A DNA stretch of 60,667 nucleotides from Pseudomonadota bacterium (lineage in GTDB: Bacteria; Pseudomonadota; Alphaproteobacteria; JACQOE01): positions 1 to 60,667 of the forward strand of contig JACQOE010000096.1 of assembly GCA_016202695.1 (NCBI GenBank). Direction: 5' to 3'. Made by a program: the position numbers and the translations under genes. Below are positions 59,995-60,667 of the stretch, piece after piece. Below the pieces are notes generated by a model. It did not search any database. It was not told the origin of the DNA and saw nothing but the letters and a program-made list of their open reading frames with translations. The first letter of the stretch is position 1; each line of letters opens with the position of its first letter.

Positions 59995-60667
59995 TTGCCA
60001 ACCTGGAATGACCTTCTCAATGAAACCAAAGCAGCAGGTAGCACTCACGACGTAATACGACGTAGATATCTTCGAGCCCTTAATAGGCAGACGAAGCGAA
60101 ACGTCATTCTCTACTACTCGGGTTGGCTTCAGAAGCAACAGCTTTTGCGTGAGCCCGGCATCTCTCTCGGAATTTCCGATGAGGACAAAAATGGATTTAT
60201 GTCTGTGGTCCACAAACTTGACCGCAGCAAAGGACTTGATCTGATATTACATACTCCGGGCGGCGACATGGCCGCAACGGAATCCCTCGTCGAATATATC
60301 CGCGCGATGTTTGGAAACGACGTGCGAGCTATCATTCCGCAGTTGGCAATGTCTGGCGGAACTCTAATCGCGCTCGCTTGTCGCGAGATCATCATGGGCA
60401 AGGAATCAAGCATCGGGCCTGTCGATCCCCAGTTTGGGAGAATGGCAGCAAATGGGCTTTTGCAGGAATTTCAACGTATTCGTGACGAGATCAAGAAAGA
60501 CGCGAGCGCGGCGCTTCTGTGGCAGCCGATCTTGAGGCAGATTGAGCCAGGCTTTATTACGGAGTGCGAAAATGCCGTGAAGTGGGCGCAACAGATGGCG
60601 CAGCGATTTCTCGAATCGAATATGTTATCGAGCACGAAGAATAAAACGGCGGCGGCAAAGGCAATAG
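59995..60667 (+). CDS. ClpP-like serine protease of the SDH family, 5' part
   Basis: The window ends within this gene. The 224 residues seen include LDLILHTPGGDMAATESLVE (about 81-100), QLAMSGGTLIALACREIIMG with nucleophile Ser120, and SSIGPVDPQFG, the SDH/SppA core. There is no signal peptide. It starts at TTG with GAGGG upstream, the only start in reach after an in-frame stop at 59926. It belongs to the same family as the gene at 15.6-16.6 kb but is divergent. It is coupled to the small coiled-coil gene and adjoins an IS1-type transposase. Confidence 0.7.
   Translation, partial: MPTWNDLLNETKAAGSTHDVIRRRYLRALNRQTKRNVILYYSGWLQKQQLLREPGISLGISDEDKNGFMSVVHKLDRSKGLDLILHTPGGDMAATESLVEYIRAMFGNDVRAIIPQLAMSGGTLIALACREIIMGKESSIGPVDPQFGRMAANGLLQEFQRIRDEIKKDASAALLWQPILRQIEPGFITECENAVKWAQQMAQRFLESNMLSSTKNKTAAAKAI

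Overview
The window is a high-GC chromosome segment. Gene content points to an alphaproteobacterium, perhaps Rhodospirillales-like (inference): an RpoH with the RpoH box, groESL behind a CIRCE element, several TRAP transporters, a GTA/Mu-like head-tail operon, and CGTCA...TGACG intergenic repeats. No rRNA, tRNA or CRISPR array was recognised.

1-17.7 kb is mostly ordinary chromosome. It holds the 3' half of one groEL followed by the heat-shock sigma factor rpoH; adenine deaminase facing hypoxanthine phosphoribosyltransferase (purine salvage); two complete DctPQM TRAP operons; an enoyl-CoA hydratase-like gene; and the main groES-groEL operon with CIRCE. A lower-GC ClpP-like serine protease gene (SDH family) and a DMT exporter follow.

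17.7-41.5 kb is a compact prophage or GTA-like head-tail cluster, read leftwards. It runs from terminase, portal, capsid and connectors to tail tube, tape measure, hub, fibres and lysis genes. A C1/S24 repressor reads the other way, and three matching operator-like motifs overlap two similar promoters. No integrase, transposase or replication gene was found in it. The cluster shows clear damage or remodelling: a protease/cement-protein deletion fusion, and a 3.15-kb insertion (30.43-33.58 kb) of lower-GC DNA that carries a rho-independent terminator facing the late operon. It also holds a 972-residue protein joining a GT4 glycosyltransferase, a methyltransferase and a GT2 glycosyltransferase, and a fibre with a C1q-like domain. 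Its left end abuts a decapitated NYN/DUF88 gene.

41.5-49.9 kb holds a sugar oxidoreductase/aminotransferase pair (GnnA/GnnB-like), a solitary ectoine synthase, an ArsR repressor with the BigR/SqrR cysteine spacing, an orphan TRAP binding protein, an aldehyde dehydrogenase, a GST, a GIY-YIG nuclease bracketed by repeats, and an orphan AbrB protein.

49.9-58.7 kb is one leftward transcription unit: two creatininase-like paralogues, acyl-CoA ligase, SDR, acyl-CoA dehydrogenase, APH-type kinase, DUF6285 protein and two DMT transporters, the last five joined by overlapping stops and starts. The window closes with an IS1-family transposase and a two-gene module of a small coiled-coil protein and a second SDH-type ClpP-like protease that runs off the end.
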